Below, piece by piece: positions 26,840 to 36,794 of a DNA stretch of 64,000 nucleotides. The position numbers were made by a program, and so were the translations under genes. Numbering within the stretch: position 1 is the first letter of the stretch; the number at the start of each line of letters is the position of its first letter. The notes beneath the pieces are model-generated. The model searched no databases and was not told where the DNA came from. It saw only the letters and a list, made by a program, of their open reading frames with translations. The DNA is from Clostridiales bacterium (GTDB lineage Bacteria; Bacillota; Clostridia; TANB77; CAG-508), in assembly GCA_004554705.1 (NCBI GenBank), contig SFKS01000001.1, positions 124,001-188,000 of the forward strand, written 5' to 3'.

Positions 26840-29217
26840 ATGAAAAAAAATGAATTAACTTACAAGGATTTAAAAAACTCATGTGATCCAGATGTATTTA
26901 CTTTTGAAACTACAGAAGAGCTTGATAATGTTGGATTAGTTTATGGTCAAGAAAGAGCCGTTGTGGCTTTGCAATTTGGTCTTAGCATTAATTCTAAAGG
27001 CTACAACATATATGTTGAAGGTCCTGCCGGTGTCGGCAAAACAATGTATTCGAAAGAATATGTTTCAGAAATTGCAAGTAAGCAAAAGACCCCTGATGAT
27101 TGGTGTTATATATACAATTTTGATAATCCAAATGAGCCAATTGCTGTTTCTCTTCCAGCTGGTGAAGGAAAATCTTTTGTTCAAAATATGGATTCTCTTA
27201 TTGATGATGTAAAAAAATACTTAAAAAGAACTTTTAATAATGAGGATTTTGAAAAGGAAAAAACCCTGATAAAACAAAAATATGAAGAAAAGCGTGAGAA
27301 ATTATTAAATAATTTAAATAAAGAGACTTTAAAACATGATTTTCAAGTTAAAGCTGCACCAAATGGCATCTATATGTTGCCTGTATTTGATGGTAAAGCT
27401 CTTGATGAAACTGAATTTGAGAAATTAGATGATGAAATAAAACATGGATATGAAGAAAAGTCAAATATTGTACAAGAACAAATAATGCATGTTATTGGTC
27501 AATTAAAATTTATTGAAAAAGAAGCTGAAAAGAAGATAGATGAATGGCAATCTAATATTGCACTTCTTACTATCAATGCATATATAAATCCTATCAGAAC
27601 TGCCTATAAGAAAAATGCTAAAATTGTAACTTTTTTGGATAATGTAAAAAAAGATATATTGAAAAATATTACTCATTTTATAAATGAAGATGTTTGTAAC
27701 TCTTCTTCACCCCAAGTATCAAAATCTGAAGTAACTAAGCCATGGTTAAATTACAGAGTAAATTTGTTTGTTGATAATAGTAATACTATTGGTAGTCCAG
27801 TTATTATGGATTCTAATTATTCTTATCAAAACTTATTTGGTAGATTAGAATATGAAAATCAATATGGTATGCTTAGAACTGATTATACTATGTTAAAATC
27901 TGGTGTGCTTCATAAAGCTAATGGAGGTTACTTATTATTGCAAGCACAAGATTTACTTACAAATCAACTTTGTTATGATACTTTGAAAAAAGCTCTTTTA
28001 GTAAAAGAAGCTAGTATAGATAACAATTTAGAGCAACGCTCTGCAATGGTAATGATTTCATTGAAGCCTGAACCTATTCCTCTTAACTTAAAGGTTGTAC
28101 TAATAGGTGATGCAAATATTTATCATACATTACTTGCGTTGGATCCAGATTTCAAAAAGTTATTTAAAATTAAAGTAGAATTTGAAGAATCTGCACCTAG
28201 AAATGATGATAATATAATTAAACTTTCTAAGTTTGTTCACAGTTATTGTGAAAAGGAAAATTGTCTTCCTCTAGATAGGGGTGCAATGTCAAGAATTGTG
28301 GAATATGCTTCTCGCTTATCAGATGACAAGGAAAAATTATCTACACATTTTAATGAAATTGGTGAAATAGTATCAGAAGCTTCTACTTGGGCGAAGCTTT
28401 CTAGGAAAAAAGTTGTAACCTCTGATTATGTTGATAAAGCTCTTCAAAAGAGAATTGAACGAGTAAAAAAATATGATCAAAAATACTCAGAATTAATAGA
28501 AGAAAAATCTCTTCTTATAGATACTGATGGTTATAAATTGGGAGAAATAAATGGTTTGACGGTTATGACGATTGGAGACTATTCTTTTGGTAAGCCTGTT
28601 AAGATAACTGCAAATACTTTTATGGGTAAAACGGGCGTTGTAAATATTGAACGTGAAGTTGATATGTCTGGTTCTACCCACTCTAAAGGTGTACTTATCT
28701 TAAGAGGATACTTAGGTGAAAAATTTGCACAAAATTTTCCTTTATCTCTAACAGCAAGTTTGTGTTTTGAGCAACTATATAATGGTGTAGATGGAGATAG
28801 TGCTTCAAGTACTGAATGTTATGCTATACTTTCTAGTCTATCCGGAATACCTATAAAACAATCACTTGCAGTAACTGGCTCTGTAAATTTATACAGCCTA
28901 TAGGTGGTGTTAACGAAAAAATAGAAGGATTTTATAACATTTGTAAAAAACGTGGCTTAACTAACGAGCAAGGTGTACTAATTCCTATTCAAAATGTCCG
29001 CAATTTGCATTTATCTGATGAGATAGTAGAAAGTGTGAAACTAGGTAAATTCCACATCTATGCAATTTCAACTATTGATGAAGGGATTGAAATTCTAACA
29101 GGTGTTCCTGCTGGAAAGCAAAACAAAGAAGGAAATTTTCCTGCTGGTACAATAAATTATCTAGTTTCCGAAAAATTAAAGAAATACTATGAAAATAGTA
29201 AAAATTTAAATGAATAA
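26840..29217 (+). CDS. LonB-type ATP-dependent protease, frame broken by an inferred 13-base deletion
   Basis: This is a Lon-family protease with an AAA+ Walker A GPAGVGKTMY near residues 58-67 and a C-terminal S16 domain with the nucleophile in GDSASST near 654. The first frame ends at residue 687 with SVNLYSL. Family members read GSVNQxGxxQPIGGVNEKIEGF here, and the remainder (QPIGGVNEKIEG, containing the catalytic Lys) is in another frame. The missing 13 bases would start at a repeated GTAAAT. AAAGGAG precedes the ATG. No CGG is involved, so this differs from the other breaks. The ORF after the break ends at 29217 in family-typical VSEKLKKYYE. Confidence 0.82.
28877..28898 (+). other. Inferred 13-base deletion in lonB
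   Basis: The SVN-QxG-QPIGG segment is interrupted at GTAAATTTATACAG. Family alignment from memory calls for about four more residues between SVN and QPIGG. A deletion between two GTAAAT copies would remove 13 bases and shift the frame exactly as seen. It may be an assembly error. Confidence 0.6.
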
Positions 29218-29222
29218 TTAAG

Positions 29223-29260
29223 AAGTGCCAAAAACACATTCGTTTTGGCACTTTTATTTT
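29223..29260. terminator. Bidirectional terminator between lonB and mreB
   Basis: AAGTGCCAAAA/TTTTGGCACTT with T-rich flank, located between the convergent stops. Confidence 0.85.
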
Positions 29261-30277
29261 CTTGCTTTGCCATCTAACATATCTAAATTGTCTAGTGCTT
29301 TTCCTGTTCCGATAGCTACACATGATACTGCATCTTCTGCTACATTTACATTTATTCCTGTTTGTTCTTGTAATAGTTTATCTAATCCGTCTACTAATGA
29401 ACCTCCACCTGTCATATATATTCCTCTGTCACTTATATCTGCAGCTAGTTCTGGTGGAGTTCTTTCTAATACTGAATGTACTGCTTCTACTATCGCCATT
29501 GCTGGTTCTGCTAAGGCCTCCATCATTTCGCTTGAATATATTGTTGCCATTTTTGGAAGTCCCGACATTAAGTCTCGTCCTTTTACTTCCATTTGTGCAT
29601 CTTGAATTTTTGGATATACACAACCTATACTTACCTTTAAATCCTCTGCTGTTCTCTCTCCTATCATCATATTGTGTTTTTTCTTTATATATTTTACTAT
29701 TGCTTCATCAAATTTGTCTCCTGCAACTTTAATTGAGGTACTTACTACTGATCCACCTAAAGAAATTACTGCTATATCTGCTGTTCCTCCTCCAATATCT
29801 ACTACCATATTTCCACACGCCTTTGATATATCTATTCCTGCTCCTATTGCTGCTGCTATTGGCTCTTCTATTAGATATACTCTTCTTGCTCCGTGCAGTA
29901 GTTGCAGCATCTATTACAGCCTTTTTTTCTACTTCAGTTACTTGTGAAGGTATACAAATCATAATTCTTGGCGAAAACATTGTTTTACCACATGCTTTTG
30001 TAATAAAATGTTTAAGCATTTTCTCCGTAACTGTATAATTTGAAATTACACCATCCTTTAAAGGTCTTGTTGCTACTATATTTCCCGGCGTTCTTCCTAA
30101 CATCCTTCTCGCTTCTGCACCTACAGCTAAAACATCTCCTGTTTGATTATTAACAGCTACTACTGATGGTTCTCTTAGTACAATTCCTTTTCCTTTTACA
30201 TATGCAATTACTGTTGCTGTTCCTAAATCAATTCCTATATCTTGTCCAAATCCAAACATTTTTATCTTTCCTTCCAC
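29254..30277 (-). CDS. mreB: MreB/Mbl-like cell-shape actin, +1 frameshift at CGG
   Basis: MreB-family actins guide the cell-wall synthesis machinery. The frame starting with [21 protein letters not shown] meets a CGG at 29891-29893 (codon 129). Skipping its C changes TTARSKKSI to [20 protein letters not shown] and yields 340 residues, normal for Mbl/Mre[17 protein letters not shown] and [12 protein letters not shown] (nucleotide-binding) follow. The mreC/mreD partners are not adjacent, so it may be the Mbl or MreBH-type paralogue. Convergent with lonB. Confidence 0.92.
29891..29893 (-). other. Putative +1 frameshift site (ACT GCA CGG A)
   Basis: Skipping C gives [13 protein letters not shown], the invariant MreB motif. 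The unshifted frame runs on about 50 codons of unrelated sequence. Confidence 0.93.
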
Positions 30278-30331
30278 ATTATGTTACAATTATGTTTCAA
30301 TTATATTACAAAAAAGTAAAAATATCAATAA

Positions 30332-31018
30332 TTATTTACAAAATCTATGATTTCCTATTACAACTGTTACTGGTCTTGACCATATCCAACCATTTGTTGC
30401 AGTATTTGGATTAAAGTAATATATAGCTCCATATGTTGGATCCCATCCATTTAAAGCATCTCTTGCTGCTGAAATAGCAGTTTGATTTGGTGTTAAATTA
30501 ATTTGTCCATCTGCAACCACCGAAAAAGCACCTCTTTCATATATTACTCCTGCAACAGTATTTGGGAATGAAGAGCTTTTTACTCTGTTTAACACAACTG
30601 CTGCCACTGCTACTTGTCCTGCATATGGTTCTCCCCTAGCCTCCGCATATATTAAGTGTGCTAATAAATTCAAATCTGAATTTGATGCAGTCCCTCCTGT
30701 ATTATTGCTAGTTGAGGTAATTCCCATTGCTGCTAAAGTCTTTGGTCCTGCAATTCCATCAACTACTAAGCCATTTTTACTTTGGAACCATTTAACAGCT
30801 GATAAAGTTTGGGATCCATATATTCCATCTATATTGCCATAGTAGTATCCCCATCTTTTTAATTTTGTTTGTATTTGCTTTACTTCATTTCCTCTAGATC
30901 CATATTTAGATAAAGCTTCTACATTATTTGCATCTTCTCTAAAATAAATATTATATAATATGAATGTTGTTATTGATATAATTAACAAGATTATTGGAAT
31001 AATTTTTCTTTTAAACAT
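30332..31018 (-). CDS. sleB: Spore cortex-lytic enzyme SleB
   Basis: SleB hydrolyses cortex peptidoglycan during germination. The 228-residue protein has an N-terminal membrane/signal segment (about 7-24), a PG_binding_1 domain (about 42-92: VKQIQTKLKRWGYY, VKWFQSKNG) and the Hydrolase_2 domain (IYAEARGEPYAGQVAVAAVVLNR with the catalytic Glu). SleB is usually followed by ypeB, which is not adjacent here. It lies downstream of phoH after a terminator. Length is shorter than Bacillus SleB but usual for clostridial versions. Confidence 0.88.
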   Translation of the reverse strand: MFKRKIIPIILLIISITTFILYNIYFREDANNVEALSKYGSRGNEVKQIQTKLKRWGYYYGNIDGIYGSQTLSAVKWFQSKNGLVVDGIAGPKTLAAMGITSTSNNTGGTASNSDLNLLAHLIYAEARGEPYAGQVAVAAVVLNRVKSSSFPNTVAGVIYERGAFSVVADGQINLTPNQTAISAARDALNGWDPTYGAIYYFNPNTATNGWIWSRPVTVVIGNHRFCK

Positions 31019-31068
31019 AAATTAACCACCTTTTGCTATTATTTGCACAAAAAGTGGTATTTATACAC

Positions 31069-31099
31069 AAAAAATTGAGCAATGTATAACATTGCTCAA
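31069..31099 (-). terminator. Intrinsic terminator of phoH
   Basis: TTGAGCAATGT/ACATTGCTCAA with a T-run (minus strand), placed just after the phoH stop. Confidence 0.9.
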
Positions 31100-31107
31100 A
31101 CAAGAAT

Positions 31108-32454
31108 TTAGAGTTTTTGTGCAGCAATCGTTGCTAGCTTGCTACGTACAGATTCCCCCTCATCTAGCGTAACCTGCCAACACAAAGGATCTCCCTTCAT
31201 CTTCTCTGAAAGATATACAAGTCCATTGTATCTTTCATTTAAATTTGGGTTATCAATTTGTGAAGGATCACCCAGGAAGATGAATTTTGAGCCTTGTGCT
31301 GCACGGGTTACAATTGACTTTATCTCACTAGGTTCTACATTCTGGGTCTCATCTATTATGAATAGAGTGTCGACGATTGTTCTTCCCCTTAAGAATCCTA
31401 TAGGCTGTATTTTAATCAGCCCAGATTCAAAATAATATTCTCCAGATTCGTTAAACTGGAAATTATCCTTTCTGCATTTGCTCTTATCGAATATAACTTC
31501 CAAGTTATCTCGAATTCCTCCGAGATATGGAGATACTTTGTTTCCTATGTCTCCAGGAAGATATCCAATCTCCTCCTTACGGCGAGAAACTGGAGTGGCT
31601 ACCAGAATTTGTTTATATGTTTCTGGCATTTTTTCCAATCCTACTGCAAGAGAACAGAAAGTTTTTCCTGTCCCTGCACTCCCCTTCACTACAGTGAGAG
31701 GAGCTGTTTCCCAACCTTCGAGCAAACACTCAAGCAACATCTTTTGTCCAACATTTTTGGGTGTAATTCCTTGAGGATACTCCTTTTGGTGCCTTAGAGA
31801 CACTATCTTTTCCCCATCAAATCTACCCAAAGCTGATTGCACTCCTTTTTCAGACTGGAAAATTACAAACATATTTGTAATCCAGTTAATCTCCTCAAAA
31901 TTATAAATCCTTGAGGGATCTAGGTATTTGTTTGAATAGAAGGAATCCATGGCAGAAGAACTACAGTACAATCCTTTTACACGTCCTGAATATTGTTCTT
32001 TCAGCTGTGGAAACTGTTCATCTTTGAAGTCTTCGGCTTTAATTCCAAGCATCCCTGCATCAACTCTCATAAGAGGGTTTTTAGTTAGCAGGATTACTTT
32101 TTCACTTGGATTTTTCTCCTGCAAGTGCTTGCAAATTCCAAAGCACCGCAGTTCGAATTCCGAAAACTTATATTTGCTGTCCGAAATTTTACTGCTATAG
32201 CAGTTCATTTCTATTCTTAGCATACTGCCATTTCTTTGAGCAACACCTTCTTGAGATAGTTGCTCTAAATTAAAGGTCTCAAGATATGCTAGAATCTCCT
32301 TTGCTGTCTTGCTTTTTTCAATTGTTCCTTGAAAATTTTGCAACCTTTGAACTACTGGATATGGAATGACTATTAGATTGTCATTTCCTAATCTCAGTGT
32401 AGTGTCGTTTGATGATATCAAAGCATCATCTAGTACTACAAAGATTTTCCGCAT
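31108..32454 (-). CDS. phoH: PIN-PhoH family ATPase of atypical base composition
   Basis: The 448-residue protein has an N-terminal PIN-like nuclease domain (VVLDDALIS, later LRCFGICKHL) and a PhoH ATPase domain with Walker A VKGSAGTGKTFCS and the FIIDETQNV Walker B. Such PhoH2 proteins are RNA-acting nuclease-helicases. The start MRKIFVV is chosen because GAAAGGAG precedes it; an upstream in-frame start would add 44 residues. Sampled lines are about 40-50% GC against about 25% around, with CGT, CTA and AAG codons. It uses CGG twice as Arg (codon 2 and in the PIN domain), unlike the rest of the window. It looks transferred, perhaps from a phage or a higher-GC bacterium. Confidence 0.88.
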   Translation of the reverse strand: MRKIFVVLDDALISSNDTTLRLGNDNLIVIPYPVVQRLQNFQGTIEKSKTAKEILAYLETFNLEQLSQEGVAQRNGSMLRIEMNCYSSKISDSKYKFSEFELRCFGICKHLQEKNPSEKVILLTKNPLMRVDAGMLGIKAEDFKDEQFPQLKEQYSGRVKGLYCSSSAMDSFYSNKYLDPSRIYNFEEINWITNMFVIFQSEKGVQSALGRFDGEKIVSLRHQKEYPQGITPKNVGQKMLLECLLEGWETAPLTVVKGSAGTGKTFCSLAVGLEKMPETYKQILVATPVSRRKEEIGYLPGDIGNKVSPYLGGIRDNLEVIFDKSKCRKDNFQFNESGEYYFESGLIKIQPIGFLRGRTIVDTLFIIDETQNVEPSEIKSIVTRAAQGSKFIFLGDPSQIDNPNLNERYNGLVYLSEKMKGDPLCWQVTLDEGESVRSKLATIAAQKL

Positions 32455-32475
32455 AAAAAAACTCCTTTCAAATTT

Positions 32476-32501
32476 TATCGCATTATAATATAAATGCGAT
32501 A
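32476..32501 (-). promoter_or_regulatory. Palindromic operator over the -10 element of phoH
   Basis: TATCGCATT and AATGCGATA are perfect inverted arms, 8 bases apart, and the minus-strand TATAAT (32487-32482) lies between them. A repressor here would block phoH transcription. The -35 is weak. Confidence 0.6.
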
Positions 32502-32578
32502 CATAATTTAATAACATAAATATTATACGATAAACTTCGATTTTTTTCAATAGGAACCGAGAAAATGAAACAATTAGT

Positions 32579-32785
32579 TTACTCAAAATTTTCTTCTATG
32601 ATTTTATCATCCTTCTTAATTAATACTGTTATACTCTTTTCTGCCTCTTCTAACATTTCATTGCATCTTTTAGCTAGTTCCATACCTTCTTCAAATTTTT
32701 TTATTGAATCTTCTAAATTTAAATTTCCACTTTCTAATTCTTGAACTGTTTTTTCTAGTTTTTCCACATTTTCTTCAAAATTCAT
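32579..32785 (-). CDS. xseB: Exodeoxyribonuclease VII small subunit
   Basis: XseB is the small subunit of exonuclease VII. The 68-residue protein has the full family motif FEENVEKLEKTVQELESGNL followed by LEDSIKKFEEGMELAKRC. I start at MNFEEN, preceded by GGAGGAAAAAGG; the ATG five codons upstream overlaps this site. It lies after a small envelope gene and xseA in the nusB operon. Confidence 0.95.
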   Translation of the reverse strand: MNFEENVEKLEKTVQELESGNLNLEDSIKKFEEGMELAKRCNEMLEEAEKSITVLIKKDDKIIEENFE

Positions 32786-32821
32786 ACCTTTTTCCTCCAT
32801 TACATTTATTTAAAATAGTAA

Positions 32822-33253
32822 TTAATCCCATCTTTCGGCTGTACCTTTTTCTAAGTCTACTATATACCACGCTTTTGCACTTGTTGTATTTTTGTCTCTC
32901 ACACAAATTATATATTCTTCATTTTCAGTTCGACCATCTTCTGAAAAATATACTGAAGTATCCTCTCCCCAATCTTTTTTTACAATACTTACTGCCCTTT
33001 CTAAGTCTGTTTGAATTTTATCTTCTTTTACTTTCTCTGTTGTATTATTTTCATCTTTTTGGTTTGTTATATTGTTCTGAATTAGGTTGTTTTCTGCTAT
33101 GGTATTATCTACATTTTTAATCTCATTCTTTGTTTTTTCATCTAACTTATTAGAGCTTGTTGATACTGATTTTCCATTTATATTTTCCCCAATAGCTATT
33201 CCCAATCCTATTGTCAAAACAATTGCTATTACAAAAACTATTAATTTTTTCAT
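32822..33253 (-). CDS. Secreted or anchored small protein, unknown function
   Basis: The 143-residue protein has an N-terminal hydrophobic signal/anchor (about 4-22), a low-complexity Asn/Lys/Thr linker (30-75) and a C-terminal domain of about 60 residues with ERAVSIVKKDWGED and KAWYIVDLEKGTAERWD, reminiscent of PepSY-like folds. The function is unknown. It sits between xseA and xseB, which are normally adjacent, so it may be an insertion into the operon. No frame break. Confidence 0.7.
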   Translation of the reverse strand: MKKLIVFVIAIVLTIGLGIAIGENINGKSVSTSSNKLDEKTKNEIKNVDNTIAENNLIQNNITNQKDENNTTEKVKEDKIQTDLERAVSIVKKDWGEDTSVYFSEDGRTENEEYIICVRDKNTTSAKAWYIVDLEKGTAERWD

Positions 33254-33306
33254 GCTATTTTCCTCCCCAATTTTACTTTTTCAAAATTTTTATTTGTTAC
33301 TATATT

Positions 33307-34498
33307 TTAGTCTATTACTTTTGCTCTTAAATGTCCATCTTCTAATCTTATTTGTATTTCATCATCCTTTTGCAGTTGTTTTATACTTTTAATTATTTTG
33401 CCTTTATGTTCTATTACACTATATCCTCTTGTTAAAGTTTTCAATGGACTTAAAGTATCTAGTTTAGCAACCAAGGTCATTTCCTTGTTTTTATTCTCTT
33501 TTAATTTGTTTCCTATTAGATTTTCTAATTGCTTTGTTTTTATGTCTATTTGTATGTAGTGTTCTTTTATTTTTTGAGTTGGGTTTGTAAATACTCTAGA
33601 GTTGATTATCTTTTCATATTTTAATCTGATTAATTCTAGTTTTTTTCTCAATGCTTGCTTACATCTGTCTTGATACATATCTAATTTTCTTTTAATTTCA
33701 TATACATCTGCTGTAGCAATCTCTGCAGCTGCTGATGGAGTTGGTGCTCTTAAATCTGCCACAAAGTCTGATATGGTAAAATCTGTTTCATGTCCTATAG
33801 CTGATATTATTGGTATTTGTGATTCATATATTGCTCTTGCTACTATTTCTTCATTAAAGGGCCATAAATCTTCTATGGCTCCGCCCACCTCTTGCTAATA
33901 GTATAACATCAGCAGTTTTATTTTCATTCATATAGTAAATTGCATCTACTATTTTTTCTTCTGCACCTTTGCCTTGTACTGGTATCGGATATAGTTTTAT
34001 ACATACATTTGGATTTCTCCTTGTTGATACATTTATTATGTCTTGAATTACTGCACCAGTTCGAGATGTGAGTACTCCAATGGTTTTTGGCATTAATGGA
34101 ATTTTCTTTTTATGTGCTTCATTAAATAAGCCTTCTTTTTCTAATTTATTTTTTAGCTTTTCATATTCTTTATACAAATCACCTATTCCGTCTTGTTGTA
34201 TAGCTTTACAATATATTTGATATACCCCTCCTGCTTCATATACAGCAACTGTCCCTAATACTAATACTTTCATTCCATCAGTTGGAGCAAAATTTAAAGT
34301 AGATGTTGATGATTTAAACATAATACACTTTATTAAAGATTTCTCGTCTTTTAAAGTAAAGTACATATGTCCTGTATAATGATGTTTGAAATTTGAAATT
34401 TCACCTTTTACATATACATAATTTAAATATTCATCTTCATCTACTTTGTTTTTTATATATTTATTTAATTCACTTACCGTTATTGCTACTGGTATCAT
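33307..34498 (-). CDS. xseA: Exodeoxyribonuclease VII large subunit, +1 frameshift at CGG
   Basis: XseA is the catalytic subunit of exonuclease VII, which degrades single-stranded DNA to oligonucleotides. The frame starts [17 protein letters not shown] with an OB-fold. At the CGG at 33881-33883 (codon 206) skipping C turns [14 protein letters not shown] into [17 protein letters not shown] and gives 396 residues. The catalytic region [30 protein letters not shown], here following the shift, is intact, so activity depends on the shift. The start overlaps the nusB stop. Confidence 0.92.
33881..33883 (-). other. Putative +1 frameshift site (GGT GGG CGG A)
   Basis: Skipping C gives [11 protein letters not shown], invariant in XseA. 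Confidence 0.93.
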
Positions 34499-34899
34499 AA
34501 GTTCTCCTTAACAACATTTGCTAAAACACCATTTATAAAGTTCGCAGAATTTTCCTCTCCATATGTTTTTGCTAGTTCAATAGCTTCATTTATAGCAACT
34601 TTATATGGTACATCTGTATATATAATTTCATATATGGACAGTTTTAGTAATGCAATATTTATTTTTGAAATTCTGTCTAACTTCCATTCTGGTTTTAGTT
34701 TGCTTGATATTGTTTCTTCTATTTTAGGCTCATTTTCTTTAATGCCTTTTACTATTTTGGTTATATATTTTTTTGCATTGTTGTCTTCTATGTTATTATT
34801 TTCTAAGAAAATTTCCAAATTTTCTTCATCAAATTTTTTTTGTATTTCTAATTCATATAATAGCATGAATGCATATTCTCTCATTTTAGATATATTCAT
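34495..34899 (-). CDS. nusB: Transcription antitermination factor NusB
   Basis: NusB binds boxA RNA with NusE to support rRNA antitermination. The 134-residue protein contains [15 protein letters not shown] and the family-typical C-terminal [26 protein letters not shown]. Its stop overlaps the xseA ATG (ATGA). It follows the asp23-amaP-DUF2273 genes, a common Firmicutes order. Confidence 0.95.
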   Translation of the reverse strand: MNISKMREYAFMLLYELEIQKKFDEENLEIFLENNNIEDNNAKKYITKIVKGIKENEPKIEETISSKLKPEWKLDRISKINIALLKLSIYEIIYTDVPYKVAINEAIELAKTYGEENSANFINGVLANVVKENL

Positions 34900-34903
34900 T
34901 TTT

Positions 34904-35107
34904 TTACCATCTTTCTATAATGTTTTTTATTTTATCTTTTACATATTCTTTATTTTTCTGTACATAGTTTCCTATTAGTATTCCTGCAAGTATTATGATG
35001 CATCCTATTAGGAATTTGTGTATACGCAATATTAGTGCTATTATAGCTACAATGCCACCAATTATAGCACCTCTATATCTTATTATAAAATTTTTTAAAT
35101 TTTCCAT
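34904..35107 (-). CDS. DUF2273-like small membrane protein
   Basis: The 67-residue protein has two hydrophobic segments ([14 protein letters not shown] and [15 protein letters not shown]) and a basic tail. DUF2273 proteins are regularly encoded between amaP and nusB or beside asp23 in Firmicutes, as here. The role is unknown, likely linked to the Asp23 membrane patch. AAGGAG precedes the ATG. Confidence 0.8.
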   Translation of the reverse strand: MENLKNFIIRYRGAIIGGIVAIIALILRIHKFLIGCIIILAGILIGNYVQKNKEYVKDKIKNIIERW

Positions 35108-35153
35108 AAGTCTTTCTCCTTACTTGCGAGCCAATAATATTGACCCGTAAATT

Positions 35154-35708
35154 TTATTCTCTTACCTCTTTTTTAGATGCGATATTTTTAATTCTAACAT
35201 TTACATCTTTTACTTCTAAATCTAATGATTTTTTTATTGTTTCTTTTATGTCTTTTTGTAAGCTTATTGTTAAATCTTTAATTATAGCATCTGGATATAC
35301 AAATAATGTTATGAAAATGCTTACATTACTTTCATTATCTAATTCTACTTTTGTCATAACATTTTGTGCTGTCTCATAATTTTTCACTACTGCATTACTT
35401 AAGCTTTCTATTGTATCTCTTGATACTAATAATTTTCCATTATCATTTTCTAATAATATTCCATCTTTTCCATTGCTTGTACTTTTTGTATCAGAATTTA
35501 AGAAAATACATTTTATTGCTAACAATATTAGTACTATTGATACCCCTAGGGTTATTTTTGAAGCAATTTCTCCTGTTATTACAAATTCAATAGCTCCTAT
35601 TATTAATTCTAACTCCATCCAACCTATTATTGTTAAAATTGCTACTACTCCTACTAATAAAATTATTGTAGAGAATACTACTAGTCCTATTTTATCTAAA
35701 ATTTTCAT
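35154..35708 (-). CDS. amaP: Alkaline shock response membrane anchor protein AmaP
   Basis: AmaP anchors Asp23 to the membrane. The 184-residue protein starts with two membrane helices (about 9-30 and 50-68) and a C-terminal Asp23-like domain (TSISLQKDIKETIKKSLDLEVKDVNVRI-type end). It lies between asp23 and the DUF2273 gene. No frame break. Confidence 0.85.
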   Translation of the reverse strand: MKILDKIGLVVFSTIILLVGVVAILTIIGWMELELIIGAIEFVITGEIASKITLGVSIVLILLAIKCIFLNSDTKSTSNGKDGILLENDNGKLLVSRDTIESLSNAVVKNYETAQNVMTKVELDNESNVSIFITLFVYPDAIIKDLTISLQKDIKETIKKSLDLEVKDVNVRIKNIASKKEVRE

Positions 35709-35732
35709 ATATTATCATTTCCTTTCTTTTAT

Positions 35733-35757
35733 TTTTGGGTCACACTTAGGGTGACCC
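35733..35757. repeat. Hairpin between asp23 and amaP
   Basis: GGGTCAC/GTGACCC arms without a T-run on either strand. It may be an RNA processing or partial-termination element that adjusts the asp23:amaP ratio. Confidence 0.5.
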
Positions 35758-35770
35758 CTACTACTTATTT

Positions 35771-36190
35771 TTATTGTTCTTGTGTTTCTTCAATTTCTTC
35801 ATTTTTTTCATCTTTTCTTTTTTCTGCAATGTTTATTCCTTGTATGTGAATATTTACACTTGAAACACTTAATCCTGTCATTGTTTCTACTGCTTTTTTC
35901 ACTCTGTTTTGGATTTCAAAAGCTACATCTGGAATTCTTACACCATATTCTACTATGATATTTACATCTATTTTTGTGCTTTTTTCTCCTACTTCAACTT
36001 TTATTCCTTTGCTTAATCCTTTTTTTCCAAATATTTCTGTTATTCCTCCTGCCATACCATATACCCCTGAGACTTCTGAAACTGCGATTCCAGCAATTGA
36101 AGCAACAACGTCATTTGCGATTTTTATGCTTTCATCATTTTCTGATGATATTTCTTCCTTATTTTCTGTACTTAAGTTTTCTTCTTCCAC
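35771..36190 (-). CDS. asp23: Asp23/Gls24 family envelope stress protein
   Basis: The 139-residue protein has the Asp23 core: IANDVVASIAGIAVSEVSGVYGMAGG and VNIIVEYGVRIPDVAFEIQNRV. Acidic ends are typical. It is the first gene of the asp23-amaP-DUF2273-nusB-xseA operon, behind a well-spaced sigma-A promoter and AAGGAGG. Confidence 0.94.
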   Translation of the reverse strand: MEEENLSTENKEEISSENDESIKIANDVVASIAGIAVSEVSGVYGMAGGITEIFGKKGLSKGIKVEVGEKSTKIDVNIIVEYGVRIPDVAFEIQNRVKKAVETMTGLSVSSVNIHIQGINIAEKRKDEKNEEIEETQEQ

Positions 36191-36215
36191 TTTTGTACCT
36201 CCTTTTGTTTTTATT

Positions 36216-36244
36216 TATATATTTTATCTATACAAGTATATCAA
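36216..36244 (-). promoter_or_regulatory. Sigma-A promoter of the asp23-nusB-xseA operon
   Basis: On the minus strand TTGATA (36244-36239) and TATATA (36221-36216) are 17 bases apart, about 26 bases before the asp23 start. Confidence 0.75.
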
Positions 36245-36428
36245 TTTATCTTTTATTTTACAACTATTTTTGAAAATTTTTTTAGAAAATTATTACATTA
36301 CTCCAAGACGAAATTGTACAGACTTATTATAGGAAATGCTCTTGTGTTCTTAGCAATATAAAATTTGTAACTTCTTCCTTTCTTTTGACATATTATGTAG
36401 TATGCATTATAAAAAGGAGGAATTATTG

Positions 36429-36794
36429 ATGTATAGAAAGTGCTGCAAATGTAATTTGAACAATAGCTGGAACAATTCTGCAAACATGAATGTTGCTTCT
36501 GAATATGAAGATTGCTATGAAGAGAGTTGTTCTGATGTTCAAAACACTTTAGGTATATATGATGAATGTAGCTGTGGTTTTGATGAATTAAGTAGTTTTC
36601 CTGAAAATCCTGTTTTAGGTCAAAGCTATGTCCCTATTCAAACTATGGATAGAACTTTTATCCCTTGTGTTGGATTAAAAATGGGTACAATTTATCCAGA
36701 ACTTGTGAGTCCATATATGCCTGGTCAATCCATGTCTGAAATGGAATATTTAAGAAGAAGAAATACTATTGGGGAGGGATGTAATAAATGTTAA
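36429..36794 (+). CDS. cotJA: Spore coat protein CotJA-like
   Basis: The 121-residue protein has a Cys/Asn-rich N-terminus and a C-terminal CotJA-like section (PVLGQSYVPIQTM, GLKMGTIYPELVSPY). CotJA is an inner-coat protein made in the mother cell. I start at MYRKCC after AAGGAGG; the ORF is open upstream. A CATATTAT element at 36389 resembles a sigma-E/K -10. It is longer than Bacillus CotJA, with about 40 extra N-terminal residues. Its stop overlaps cotJB. Confidence 0.85.
   Translation: MYRKCCKCNLNNSWNNSANMNVASEYEDCYEESCSDVQNTLGIYDECSCGFDELSSFPENPVLGQSYVPIQTMDRTFIPCVGLKMGTIYPELVSPYMPGQSMSEMEYLRRRNTIGEGCNKC

Noticed and set aside
28880..28900. Translational bypass in lonB
   Set aside because: Conserved residues are missing from the DNA, so skipping bases cannot restore them; a deletion or assembly error fits better.
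36385..36413. TTGACA-17-TATAAA as a sigma-A promoter of cotJA
   Set aside because: The transcript would begin within the ribosome binding site. A mother-cell sigma-E/K -10 (CATATTAT) slightly upstream is more plausible.
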